A stretch of 64,000 nucleotides of DNA from Palleronia aestuarii (GTDB lineage Bacteria; Pseudomonadota; Alphaproteobacteria; Rhodobacterales; Rhodobacteraceae). Numbering within the stretch: the stretch's first letter is position 1; each line of letters opens with the position of its first letter. The notes beneath the pieces are model-generated. The model ran no database searches. It had not been told where the DNA came from and saw nothing but the letters and a program-made list of their open reading frames with translations. A program made the translations under genes and the position numbers. Where the stretch lies: positions 1 through 64,000 of the forward strand of contig NZ_QKZL01000012.1 of NCBI RefSeq assembly GCF_003253995.1, in the 5' to 3' direction. Below, in pieces: positions 1 to 6,937 of this stretch.

Positions 1-243
1 CAACAGGCTCGCCACGAAGCCCGTTGTCTGGCGAAGCGGCAGGCCGAACAGCACCTTGATGGTCAGGCACGCTTGGATCGCCGCGTCCGAGAAGGTTTGC
101 TGCCGCCCCTGCTTGCCCGAAGGCGCCGCGTGCCAAGCCATGCCCGGGTCGAACCAGACCGTCAGAGACCCGCGCTCACGCAGCGACGCGTTGTAACTCG
201 ACCCGTTCAGGGTGCGGCAACGGGTGGGCGCAGGCTTGGACAT
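1..243 (-). CDS. IS5-family (IS903 group) transposase, N-terminal part, truncated by window edge
   Basis: An open frame starts at the ATG whose complement is at 241-243 and runs 81 codons to the window edge without a stop. The product begins MSKPAPTRCRTLNGSSYNAS and contains LRERGSLTVWFDP, DAAIQACLTIKVLF and LRQTTGFVASL. These are typical of the N-terminal region of IS903-type DDE transposases. The same stretch in the copy at 4601-5763 is clearly homologous but carries two stop codons. The catalytic DDE residues lie outside the window, so whether this copy is functional cannot be judged. Confidence 0.7.
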   Translation of the reverse strand, partial: MSKPAPTRCRTLNGSSYNASLRERGSLTVWFDPGMAWHAAPSGKQGRQQTFSDAAIQACLTIKVLFGLPLRQTTGFVASLL

Positions 244-306
244 GCCGGACAGCTATGTCGCTGGACTCACGATGTGAATCCCACGCAGGCTTTCTGCAAC
301 AAGGCC
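1..306 (-). mobile_element. IS903-like (IS5 family) element, partial copy running off the window's left edge
   Basis: This is the terminal 306 bases of an insertion sequence lying on the minus strand. Its outer end, read inward from 306, starts GGCCTTGTTGCAG, close to the GGCTTTGTTG ends of the IS903 group of the IS5 family. The same end closes the copy at 4547-5826, which has the same orientation. The two copies therefore flank the segment 307-4546 in direct orientation, like the ends of a composite transposon, although at least the second copy is dead. Confidence 0.75.
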
Positions 307-349
307 AGTCACCACTATAAACCTCTTGACCGGCGGCATTAGCTAATAA

Positions 350-365
350 TGTAGTCTCCACTACA
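350..365. promoter_or_regulatory. 16-bp perfect inverted repeat, candidate repressor operator upstream of the bdcA-like gene
   Basis: The sequence TGTAGTCTCCACTACA has perfect 6-bp arms (TGTAGT/ACTACA) around CTCC. It lies 47 bases before the readable part of the bdcA-like gene. A TTGACC at 326-331 and TAATGT at 347-352 could be -35 and -10 boxes with a short 15-bp spacer; if so, the repeat would overlap the -10. In E. coli the neighbouring bdcR encodes a TetR-type repressor, so a TetR operator is a reasonable guess. No bdcR is visible in the window. Confidence 0.4.
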
Positions 366-411
366 AATCATCATGATAGGACATGCAATTACGTCAGAGG
401 CATGATCCGTA

Positions 412-1098
412 TTGGTTTTGGGAGGTAGCCGCGGCATCGGTGCAGCCATCGTGCGGCGCTTCGCCGAGGAGGACGCCCGGGTGACGTTCACCTATGCCGG
501 TTCGCATGAGGCAGCCGAACAGTTCACCAGGGAAACGGGCAGCGTCGCGGTACAGACCGACAGCGCCGATCGGGACGCAGTGATCGCCCGCGTGAGGGAC
601 AGTGGCCCCCTCAATGTCCTGGGGGTCAACTCTGGCATCGCGATCATCGGAGATGCGCTCAAGCAGCCCCCGGACGAGATCGACCGGTTGTTCCGGATCA
701 ACGTCCATGCGCCGTACCACGCCTCGGTGGAGGCCGCGCGGCAGATGCCGGATGGCGGCCGGATCATCATGATAGGCTCCGTGAACGGAAACCGGATGCC
801 CGTCCCCGGAATGGCATCCTATGCGCTCAGCAAGTCCGCCCTGCAGGGGCTCACGCGCTGACTTGCACGCGATTTCGGACCACGCGGCATTACGATCAAT
901 GTCGTGCAGCCCGGGCCGATCGATACCGACGCCAATCCGGCGGACGGGCCAATGAAGGATCTCATGCACAGCTTCACGGACATCAAGCGCCACGGACAAC
1001 CGGAAGAGGTAGCGGGCATGGTCGCCTGGCTGGCCGGTCCCGAAGCCAGCTTCGTAACCGGTGCGATGTACACAATCGACGGTGCATTCGGCGCGTGA
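412..1098 (+). pseudogene. bdcA: bdcA-like short-chain dehydrogenase (c-di-GMP-binding biofilm dispersal mediator family), broken by in-frame TGA
   Basis: The reading frame gives an SDR protein very like E. coli BdcA as I recall it. It has the nucleotide-binding GGSRGIGAA near the start, then DSADRDAV, FRINVHAPYHASVEAARQMP and IGSVNGNRMP. The catalytic YALSKSALQG is followed after a break by GITINVVQPGPIDTDANP and LAGPEASFVTGAMYTIDGAF. A TGA at 859-861 interrupts the frame exactly where the BdcA family has a Gly before LARDFGPRG, so GGA to TGA is the likely change. The 5' end is also damaged: the frame opens after a TGA at 403 with no good ATG, and the first residues of the Rossmann strand are missing. 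Without readthrough only about 149 residues would be made, lacking the C-terminal half of the fold. The IS end 105 bases upstream may have removed the original start. Confidence 0.8.
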
Positions 1099-1173
1099 GG
1101 GCCGTTTGCTTCGCACCACGGCACACGCCGCCAAGCGCGGGGCGTATCTGCGCGAAACCTTCAGGAGGTATAG

Positions 1174-1207
1174 GTGACAACGATTGCGATCATCGGTGCG
1201 GAAGCTA
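1174..1207 (+). pseudogene. Start of an NAD(P)-binding protein gene, cut off after about ten codons by an IS remnant
   Basis: A strong Shine-Dalgarno AGGAGG at 1163-1168 is followed five bases later by GTG and codons for MTTIAIIGAE. That is the first beta strand and start of the glycine-rich loop of a Rossmann NAD(P)-binding protein, for example the dinucleotide-binding or F420-reductase-like family. From about 1208 the sequence becomes transposase DNA in the opposite orientation. Only the translation start of the gene survives. The tight spacing behind the bdcA-like gene suggests the two were once an operon. Confidence 0.55.
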
Positions 1208-1256
1208 AACGGCCTTGCTGTCGGTGATGGCATGGAGCTTGGTGTTCATACCGCCG

Positions 1257-1301
1257 TCCTCGGTGAAACGATCCGCTGGATCGTTTCCTGATCCTCGAAC
1301 T
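1257..1301 (-). repeat. Palindromic insertion, family A copy 3 (45 bp)
   Basis: Read on the minus strand this 45-bp block contains GAGGATCAGG, then perfect 10-bp arms GAAACGATCC/GGATCGTTTC around AGC, then ACCGAGGA. It aligns end to end without gaps with the blocks at 5083-5127 and 5446-5490. It interrupts a transposase between the codons for RLIRR and GGMNTK. Confidence 0.6.
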
Positions 1302-1372
1302 CCGCCGGATCAGCCTGCCACGCCCCCCTTTTTCAATCGTAGCTTGGAGGCCGTGCAATGTACTTTGGGATA

Positions 1373-1415
1373 CTTTCGCAGGATCTCCCGAACGCAAGGC
1401 GTTCCCCTGCTCACT
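1373..1415 (-). repeat. Palindromic insertion, family B copy 1 (about 36-43 bp)
   Basis: On the minus strand the block begins GTGAGCAGG and ends CCTGCGAAAG. It holds arms GAACGC (complement at 1399-1404) and GCGTTC around CTT, plus outer arms GCAGG/CCTGC. It adds about 12 codons inside the transposase motif IMID-AT-YLK, keeping the frame. It resembles the blocks at 4965-5007 and 5152-5192. Confidence 0.45.
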
Positions 1416-1845
1416 TCGATCATGATCGTCTTGCGCTCTGGGCTATCGGCCGCCAGGCCATCCATGATCTTGGCGAACACCCCCATATCGCTCCACCGCT
1501 TCCACCGGTTGTAAAGCATCTTCGGCGGAGGTCCTGAGCCTAAGCTGCACTCCCTGCGCCGCGCCTTGATGACGCTTCTTCTTGGGAAACCAAGTGACAT
1601 TACGAATGCTCTCGGCACAAATCGCGTGCTGCCTCAGTTACGGCGCTTGCAAGTAAATGGGGTTTACAGCGTAGGCCTGATCTTCTCAAAAGCTGAAGCG
1701 AGCGAGAGTTTCGCCGTCGGACGGCTCATCGTTTCGCTCTGCCTTTAACGTATGTACACTGCCACGATCCCGATCTATGGGTCCCCTTTCTCCCAATGGA
1801 TCGCGTAGTGCGACACCGCATGCCCGAGCGCAGATCGGCCCCGCC

Positions 1846-3792
1846 ATGATTAATTCCCTGTCTGACGCTCTCGAAGAGCGTGGCTATACCACGTTGACCC
1901 CGGTTCAGGAGGCCGTCACCGCGCCGGGTCTGGAAGGCGCCGATCTGCTGGTCTCCGCGCAGACCGGTTCCGGCAAGACCGTGGGGTTCGGCCTTGCGAT
2001 CGGCTCCACGCTCCTGGGCGAGGACAACCTTTTCGGACCCGCCGCGTCGCCCCTGGCGCTCGTGGTCGCTCCGACGCGGGAACTGGCGTTTCAGGTCATG
2101 CGCGAGCTTGGATGGCTTTACGCGAAAGCCGGTGGACGGGTCGTCTCCTGCGTGGGCGGCATGGACATGCGCGACGAACGCCGGGCGCTCGAACGGGGCG
2201 CGCATATCGTCGTCGGCACGCCCGGGCGGCTGCGGGACCATATCCAGCGCGGCTCGCTCGACATGGGATCGCTGCGCGCCGTCGTCCTCGACGAGGCCGA
2301 CGAGATGCTCGATCTGGGCTTCCGCGAGGATCTCGAATTCATGCTCGGGGAGGCACCGACCGGGCGGCGCACGCTGTTGTTCTCGGCCACGGTCCCACCG
2401 ATGATCGCCACCTTGGCGCAGCATTATCAGCGCGATGCGATCCGGGTCGACACGAAGTCCGGTGGCTCCCAGCATGCCGACATCGCCTACCAGGCCCTGA
2501 ACGTCGCGCCGCAGGATGTCGAGAACGCGGTCATCAACGTCCTGCGCTACCACGAAGCGCCGAATGCCATCGTCTTCGCCAATACCCGTGCGACGGTGAA
2601 CCGACTGACGGCGCGCTTCGCCAATCGTGGATTCCAGGTCGTGTCCCTGTCGGGAGAGCTGAGTCAGACCGAGCGCAGCCACGCCTTGCAGGCGATGCGC
2701 GACGGGCGGGCGCGGGTCTGCGTCGCGACCGACGTGGCCGCCCGCGGCATCGACCTGCCGAACCTGGACCTGGTCATTCACGCGGAGCTGCCGTCGAACG
2801 CCGAGGGTCTTCTGCACCGCTCGGGCCGGACGGGGCGCGCGGGGCGGAAGGGGATCTCGGCCCTGATCGTGCCGTCCCGGGCGACCAAGCGCGCCGAACG
2901 CCTTCTGAAGACCGCCCGTGTCAACGCGGAATGGATCGCCGCCCCCACCGCCGAGGAGATCCGGGCCCGAGACGAAGAGCGGCTGCTCTCCGACCCGACC
3001 TGGGCGGAGGAGATCTCGGACAGCGAGGCGGCCTTCGCCGAGCGCCTTCTCGCGAGCCGGGACCCCCGCGCCATCGCGGCGGCCTATCTGCGCCTCTACC
3101 GGACGCAGCATTCGGCCCCTGAAGAACTGAGCCCCGCAGGCGCACGCCCGACCCCGAAGGAACGGACCCCGTTCGGGGATAGCGCTTGGGTCGCCCTGTC
3201 GGTCGGCCGCAAGCAGGGCGCGGAGCCGCGCTGGCTGCTGCCGCTTCTCTGCCGCACCGGCGGTCTCGACCGGGACGCCGTCGGCGCGATCCGGATGCAG
3301 GAGGACGAGACGAGCGTGGAAATCTCCGCCGCAGCCCTGCCCGCCTTCCTGGAGGGTCTGGGGCCCGATGGCGTCATCGAGAAAGGGATCGCTGTTCGGC
3401 GGATCGACGGACCGCATGGATCGGCCGCGGCCACTTCCCCCCGAGAAACGGCCGAGGAACGCCCACGCGACCGCAAGGCGCCGGCGCCGAGTGCCGGAGA
3501 CAAGCCCAATCCGAAGATCGCCATGGATGTCGATCGCTCCTCGGCAACGGCAAAACCGCAAAAGCCCCCGCGCCGTGCCGATGCGGCATCCAAGCCGCCC
3601 CGCGACGCAAGACCGACGAAGCCGGCAAAGTTTGCCGCGAAGAGCGGAAGGAGCGTCAAAGCCGGGAAGGCCGGAGACGCATCCAACACGTCGAAGCGAT
3701 TCAGCCCGTCGAGCAAGCCAGACCGTGCTAAGACGAGGGGCAGCGGTCCCAAACGACCCTCCCCTGCTAGTGGCAAACGCGGAAGCCGATAG
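1846..3792 (+). CDS. DEAD-box RNA helicase with DbpA-type RNA-binding domain and basic tail
   Basis: An ATP-dependent RNA helicase, cytoplasmic, probably acting on structured RNA such as ribosome precursors or cold-stabilised mRNA. The start is the ATG at 1846 (MINSLSDALEERGY); earlier in-frame codons code for sequence without family resemblance. In order: Q motif (TPVQ, about residue 18), Walker A AQTGSGKT (38-45), PTRELA, DEADEM (about 150), SAT (about 184), IVFANTRAT (about 245) and HRSGRTGRAGR (about 325). A DbpA-type RNA-binding domain follows (about 445-505, WVALSVGRKQGAEPRWLLPLL). The last 130 residues are a Lys/Arg/Pro/Ala-rich disordered tail. At 648 residues it has the size of DeaD/CsdA relatives. 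It is the only intact gene in the IS-rich left end. The opposite-strand frame here is a codon-bias shadow. Confidence 0.9.
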   Translation: MINSLSDALEERGYTTLTPVQEAVTAPGLEGADLLVSAQTGSGKTVGFGLAIGSTLLGEDNLFGPAASPLALVVAPTRELAFQVMRELGWLYAKAGGRVVSCVGGMDMRDERRALERGAHIVVGTPGRLRDHIQRGSLDMGSLRAVVLDEADEMLDLGFREDLEFMLGEAPTGRRTLLFSATVPPMIATLAQHYQRDAIRVDTKSGGSQHADIAYQALNVAPQDVENAVINVLRYHEAPNAIVFANTRATVNRLTARFANRGFQVVSLSGELSQTERSHALQAMRDGRARVCVATDVAARGIDLPNLDLVIHAELPSNAEGLLHRSGRTGRAGRKGISALIVPSRATKRAERLLKTARVNAEWIAAPTAEEIRARDEERLLSDPTWAEEISDSEAAFAERLLASRDPRAIAAAYLRLYRTQHSAPEELSPAGARPTPKERTPFGDSAWVALSVGRKQGAEPRWLLPLLCRTGGLDRDAVGAIRMQEDETSVEISAAALPAFLEGLGPDGVIEKGIAVRRIDGPHGSAAATSPRETAEERPRDRKAPAPSAGDKPNPKIAMDVDRSSATAKPQKPPRRADAASKPPRDARPTKPAKFAAKSGRSVKAGKAGDASNTSKRFSPSSKPDRAKTRGSGPKRPSPASGKRGSR

Positions 3793-4449
3793 GGTTCGCT
3801 CGGCGCTACTGGCGCCAGCGTACTGCCAATTGTTGGAATATCCGTGCCCGCGTGGTGGCAACTACTTCTACCCGCATTCGAGCGTTTACGGGCTCGATCG
3901 GCAGGGATACAGGACCCGGGCAGGAAAAGTCCGAACGTCGAGTGGAATTGCCCCCCGAACGGCGACAATTATGGGAGCAGGGTACGACTTGAAGATCCGA
4001 CGAGCAGCTTTGGATCGGAAAGTCCCCTTCCGAGGAATAGAGAATACCCACGGAACTTTCAGGGGAAAGGACGGCTGCTGGCTACCGCGGGCGGGATCCG
4101 GTCGATCTACTTCTTCCCCGACCGGACAGCGGAGCAGTCGCGGATCTAGCCGAGGCCGTCGAAGGCGACTTGGCGGAGCTCGCTCAGTACCTCGTCGAGA
4201 TCAATAGCCGGAAATCCGCCAACCGGAACGCCAGCGCGGCGAAAGAGATTAAGGGAGTCGCTTACTCAGAGCTCCGCCCCATAACTCACGCCGGGGTGAT
4301 CCGCGGCGCTCGGGCGCTGATGTAAGCTATGATCTTAGATCGCCAGTTCTTCGGTCGTCAGCTGCCCAGATCGGCTTTCCACCTCGCCGGCATCCCCGGC
4401 TCGCGTGCGTCAGCCATCGTTAATCGCGCGCCCCGATCTTGCTGAAGCG
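3793..4449. other. 657 bases without a recognisable gene
   Basis: Short open frames exist but none has a convincing start or family motif. One stretch ending at the TAA near 4325 reads DLAEAVEGDLAELAQYLVEI and may be the relic of a small protein. Its neighbours in other frames break up within 30 codons, so I treat this as decayed DNA between the helicase and the next gene fragment. Confidence 0.5.
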
Positions 4450-4546
4450 TCAGCGAGCCTCGCCCACCTGTAGTATCCGCAGAAAGGCCGGCACGATCAG
4501 AACGAGGAGCAGGATCCGCGCGAAATGGTGGATCGCAACGTAGGCG
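4450..4546 (-). pseudogene. C-terminal tail of an AbrB-like membrane protein, cut by an IS element
   Basis: The minus-strand frame ends at 4450 and codes for AYVAIHHFARILLLVLIVPA followed by FLRILQVGEAR. The HHFAR...P..FR pattern in a hydrophobic helix resembles the final segment of AbrB-type (duplicated-fold) putative transporters. The readable part stops exactly where the IS903-like end begins at 4547, so the first several hundred codons are gone. Assignment rests on about 31 residues and is tentative. Confidence 0.35.
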
Positions 4547-4705
4547 GGCTCTGTTGCGCGGAACGCCTGAAGGCCGCGTTTCTCCTCTTTGTTGCCTATG
4601 TCAGCCGACGGGTTGCGTGACGGGGATGCCGAGGGCGGTGAAGCGGTTCGGGATGGCAATGCGGATTTGAAGCTCGGCGGTCTGTCGGTCGAAGGCGAGG
4701 CATCG

Positions 4706-4742
4706 AGCCGCCATCGGTCCGAGGCCGATGCCGAACGGCCAT
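4706..4742 (+). repeat. Palindromic insertion, family C copy 1 (about 31-37 bp)
   Basis: The block contains CATCGG-TCCGAGG-CCGATG, a perfect 6-bp hairpin, inside GCCGCC...CCGAACGGC. Over about 30 bases it is almost identical to the reverse complement of 5311-5350. Both sit next to the sequence GCATCGA. It interrupts the transposase between LLGQKLMA and AFDRQ and changes the frame. Confidence 0.55.
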
Positions 4743-4964
4743 GAGCTTCTGACCGAGCAGCTTCATGCAGTTCATTTTCGTCTCGGCGAAACTTCGGCGA
4801 TGGTATCCGCTCCAGCGCCGCCAGATAGTCCGGCCGAGGCGTATCATGGCACGCAGCGCCTCGTTCCTGCTTGTCGCTCCGGGGCTGTCTTTCTTCAACG
4901 GCCTTGCATTGCGCCGGGGCGGCACGACCGCGTCCGCGCCCCGGGGCGCGATGGCATCGCGGCA

Positions 4965-5007
4965 GGTGAGCTGGCGCGGCGCCACCGGTTCAAGCCCGCT
5001 GGCGAAC
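4965..5007 (+). repeat. Palindromic insertion, family B copy 2 (about 37-43 bp)
   Basis: The block reads GTGAGCTGGCGC...GCCACCGGTTC...CTGGCGAAC. It resembles the minus-strand reading of 1373-1415 (GTGAGCAGG...GCGTTC...CTGCGAA). It lies between the transposase motifs TADGAYDT and CRDAIAPRG, where about six bases are expected, and shifts the frame. It is the most degenerate member: only short internal arms (TGGC/GCCA) remain. Confidence 0.4.
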
Positions 5008-5082
5008 GGTGTCGTAGGCACCGTCGGCGGTAACGGATGCGATTGGTTCGTCCACAGGGACTTGGCCAAGCAGGTCGGGCAA

Positions 5083-5127
5083 TGAGGAGGAACAGGGATC
5101 GATCCAGTGGATCGATCCCCCGACGAA
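5083..5127 (+). repeat. Palindromic insertion, family A copy 1 (45 bp)
   Basis: TGAGGAGGAACA is followed by perfect 12-bp arms GGGATCGATCCA/TGGATCGATCCC around a single G, then CCGACGAA. It adds exactly 15 in-frame codons (FVGGSIHWIDPCSSS on the minus strand) between VGDAP and LPDLLGQVP of the transposase. Compared with 5446-5490 the flanks are conserved while both stem arms have changed together. Confidence 0.65.
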
Positions 5128-5151
5128 TGGCGCATCGCCGACGCCGCTGCC

Positions 5152-5192
5152 GTCCACTGGCTCTCTCGGACCAGTGGCATTCGCCAGTGAAC
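5152..5192 (-). repeat. Palindromic insertion, family B copy 3 (about 36-41 bp)
   Basis: Arms CCACTGG (5154-5160) and CCAGTGG (5171-5177) enclose ten bases. On the minus strand the block reads TTCACTGGCGAATGCCACTG onward, resembling 4965-5007. It adds about 12 in-frame codons between RAVE and GSGVGDAP of the transposase. Confidence 0.45.
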
Positions 5193-5310
5193 TCTCAACT
5201 GCACGGATCTCGAGCGTGCTCTCATCGACGGCGAGGTGGACCTTGCACCAGACCCGCCTGCGCGCTCCACCATGCTTTCGGGCATGCCATTCGCCCTCGC
5301 CGCGGACTTT

Positions 5311-5350
5311 GACGCCATTCGGCATCGTCCTCGGACCGATGGCGGTCGAT
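5311..5350 (-). repeat. Palindromic insertion, family C copy 2 (about 33-40 bp)
   Basis: Outer arms CGCCAT (5313-5318) and ATGGCG (5339-5344) enclose a core with CGATG/CATCG arms. The minus-strand reading nearly matches 4706-4742. It adds about 11 in-frame codons (AIGPRTMPNGV) between the transposase blocks LLVDN and GEGEW. Confidence 0.55.
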
Positions 5351-5445
5351 GCCTCATTGTCTACGAGCAGGTGCAAAGGGTCGCCGCTACCACGGTCAGG
5401 CAACTGCACGGCCTAGGTCTTATGCCGTCGGCAGAGCGTCGAGAC

Positions 5446-5490
5446 TGAGGAGGATCAGCAAGCCTTCCAGTGGAAGGATCGCCCGACGAA
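5446..5490 (+). repeat. Palindromic insertion, family A copy 2 (45 bp)
   Basis: TGAGGAGGATCAG is followed by arms CCTTCCA/TGGAAGG around one G, then CCGACGAA. It is 45 bp like 5083-5127 and identical to it in the outer parts. In transposase sense it inserts FVGRSFHWKAC, a stop and SSS between WPVP and STLCRR. Confidence 0.65.
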
Positions 5491-5826
5491 GGGCACCGGC
5501 CAGTCGAGGTCTGCCAGCTTCGGAAGGCTCGCGACGAAGCCCGTCGTCTGACGAAACGGCAGGTCGAAAAGGACCTCAATCGTCAGGCAAGCCTGAATCG
5601 CGGCGTCGCCGTAGACCGGTTGGCCGCCACGCTTGCCCGATGGCACCGCGTGCCAAGGCGTCGAAGGGTCGAACCAGACGGTCAACGACCCACGCTCGCG
5701 CAGCGAGGCGTTTTAGGCGGACCAGTTCAGGGTGCGGTAGCGGGTCGGGACGGGCTAAGACATGCCGCCCAGCTATGCTGCTGGGCTCGCAATGTGAATC
5801 CCAGGCAGGCTTGGTACAACAAGGCC

Positions 5827-6688
5827 TTTACAAGACGATGAGGACGGAGGGGTTCACCGTCCAGCCCGATGTCGTGATCTCTTCCGCCATGGACCTGCAG
5901 GTGGCGCTGGTGAACCTGGAGATGGCAAGACGCATCTATCTCTCCGCCGCGACCACTCCGCCCGACCGGGCCAATTGGCGATCCGAACTCTTCGGTTTCA
6001 CGTTCGAACCCGCCGCCATGATCTATGATCGTCGCGCCATCTCGGAAGACGAGATGCCTCGCAACCACCAGGATCTCGCGGCCTTCGTGCGCGATAACGA
6101 GGCGCGCTTCGAGGGTCGGATCGGGACCTACGACGTCGGCGCTTCGGGGATCGGGTATCTCTATGCGACGCAGGACAGCCTGCAGGGACCGCAGACACAG
6201 CGACTGATCGAAGTGCTGGTGCGCGCCGGTGTGCGGACCTTCTGCTGCACGTCGGAGATGTTCGACGCGACCGCCCGCGGTGAGCTTATTCTGGCGATCA
6301 ACACGATCGGCTCCTACGCCGCCGCGTATACCCGGAATGCGCCGCATGTGGGTCTTCATTTCTTCGACGACTACAACCTCATGATGACCCGCACAGCGTT
6401 CGTCCCGAAAAGTGCGCGGCATCCGGCCCTCGCGACGCGCTTCGTCGAATTCCTCCTGTCGGAAGCAGGACAGAGCATCATGGCCGCGTCTTCCCCGCTG
6501 ATCCCGCTCGATCCCGGTCCCGACCTGCGACAACCCATTCTGGGCAGATCGCCGAGCGACGGGGGAGTTTCCTGCCGATCCGCCTGAGCCTCGGCCTCAT
6601 GGCGTTCCTCGATCAGTCGAAACGCGACAGGTTTCTGAAGGCGTGGGACACTTCGCTGAGTGATCGGCCTCTGACTTCAGACCCTTGA
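5827..6688 (+). pseudogene. Periplasmic solute-binding protein (family 1 type), 5' end lost to an IS and C-terminus frameshifted
   Basis: From the IS end the frame continues as a solute-binding protein without its signal peptide and first lobe. Blocks include SSAMDLQVALVNLEMA, FGFTFEPAAMIYDRRAI, GTYDVGASGIGYLYATQDS, TFCCTSEMFDATARGELILA and NTIGSYAAA. These match the family of substrate-binding proteins found next to TctDE-like two-component genes, as I recall it. At the GGGGG run near 6563 the frame shifts and ends at 6587. In the next frame the expected tail continues as FLPIRLSLGLMAFLDQSKRD and ends at the TGA at 6686-6688. Both defects make it non-functional. Confidence 0.7.
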
Positions 6689-6937
6689 TGGTGAACGCCG
6701 GGAGCGTAAGGGGACTACAGACAAGAGGAAGCCCGTCGGATTCCGCCCGTCAACGCCTCTTCGACAGTCGAGCCTGCCCGCACGATCTCGATCCGGTCCC
6801 GCCGCCTGAGCGACGCACGGCGTTCAGGATGAGCTTGTCGACGAATCCGCGACTGGAATGCAGACGCGGATCTCCCTGCCTTTCGATGCGCTCCGGAAGC
6901 ACCCGGGGCCGTTGCTAGGATCAAACGGGCTCCAAAT

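Larger units (their letters stand above)
1208..1570 (-). pseudogene. IS5-family (IS427-like) transposase fragment with frame changes and palindromic insertions
   Basis: Read on the minus strand, the frame gives PPKMLYNRWKRWSDMGVFAKIMDGLA and KTIMIE. After a 12-codon foreign stretch come YPKVHCTASKLRLKKGG, then in shifted frames RLIRR and GGMNTKLHAITDSK. These are consecutive blocks of the two-frame IS427-type transposase, where IMID-AT-YLK-HRTASSLR and GRTKGGMNTKLHAVTD would be expected. The N-terminal orfA part and everything after ITDSK are missing, so no terminal repeats are seen. The foreign stretches at 1373-1415 and 1257-1301 are short palindromes listed separately. Confidence 0.7.
4601..5763 (-). 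pseudogene. IS903-like transposase, inactivated by stops, frameshifts and short insertions
   Basis: The ATG at 5763 is followed by a TAG at codon 3 and a TAA in the NWSA-NAS region. The recognisable blocks run in order: ERGSLTVWFDP, GDAAIQACLTIEVLF, LRQTTG-like FRQTTGFVASL, DWPVP, STLCRRHKT, RGSGDPLHLLVD, GEGEWHARKHGG, VWCKVHLAVDESTLEIRAVE, VGDAP, LPDLLGQVP, SVTADGAYDT, CRDAIAPRGADAVVPPRRNA, RWSGYHRRSFAETKMNCMKL and finally AFDRQTAELQIRIAI ending in PVTQPVG and the TGA at 4601. The DDE acidic residues (LLVD, TADGAYD, AETK) are still readable, but the frame changes at several inserted palindromes. No functional protein is possible. Confidence 0.8.
4547..5826 (-). mobile_element. Dead IS903-like element (IS5 family) carrying six short palindromic insertions
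   Basis: The element is bounded by imperfect inverted ends, GGCTCTGTTGCGCG at 4547 and GGCCTTGTTGTACC read inward from 5826. It contains one transposase gene on the minus strand with stops and frame changes. It is 1,280 bp long, against about 1,057 bp for IS903. The six inserted blocks recognised inside it add roughly 227 bp net, which accounts for the excess. No 9-bp target duplication is present (ACGTAGGCG left, TTTACAAGA right) and different broken genes lie on the two sides. The DNA has therefore been rearranged, for instance by recombination between IS copies. Confidence 0.75.

Noticed and set aside
1726-3861. A 711-codon open frame on the minus strand opposite the helicase gene
   Set aside because: It has no family motif, and the plus strand carries a complete helicase; long antisense frames are expected at this GC content.
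3793-4449. A remnant toxin-antitoxin pair after the helicase
   Set aside because: Fragments such as GGIRSIYFFPD faintly recall HigB/RelE proteins, but the frames break up and no motif is convincing.
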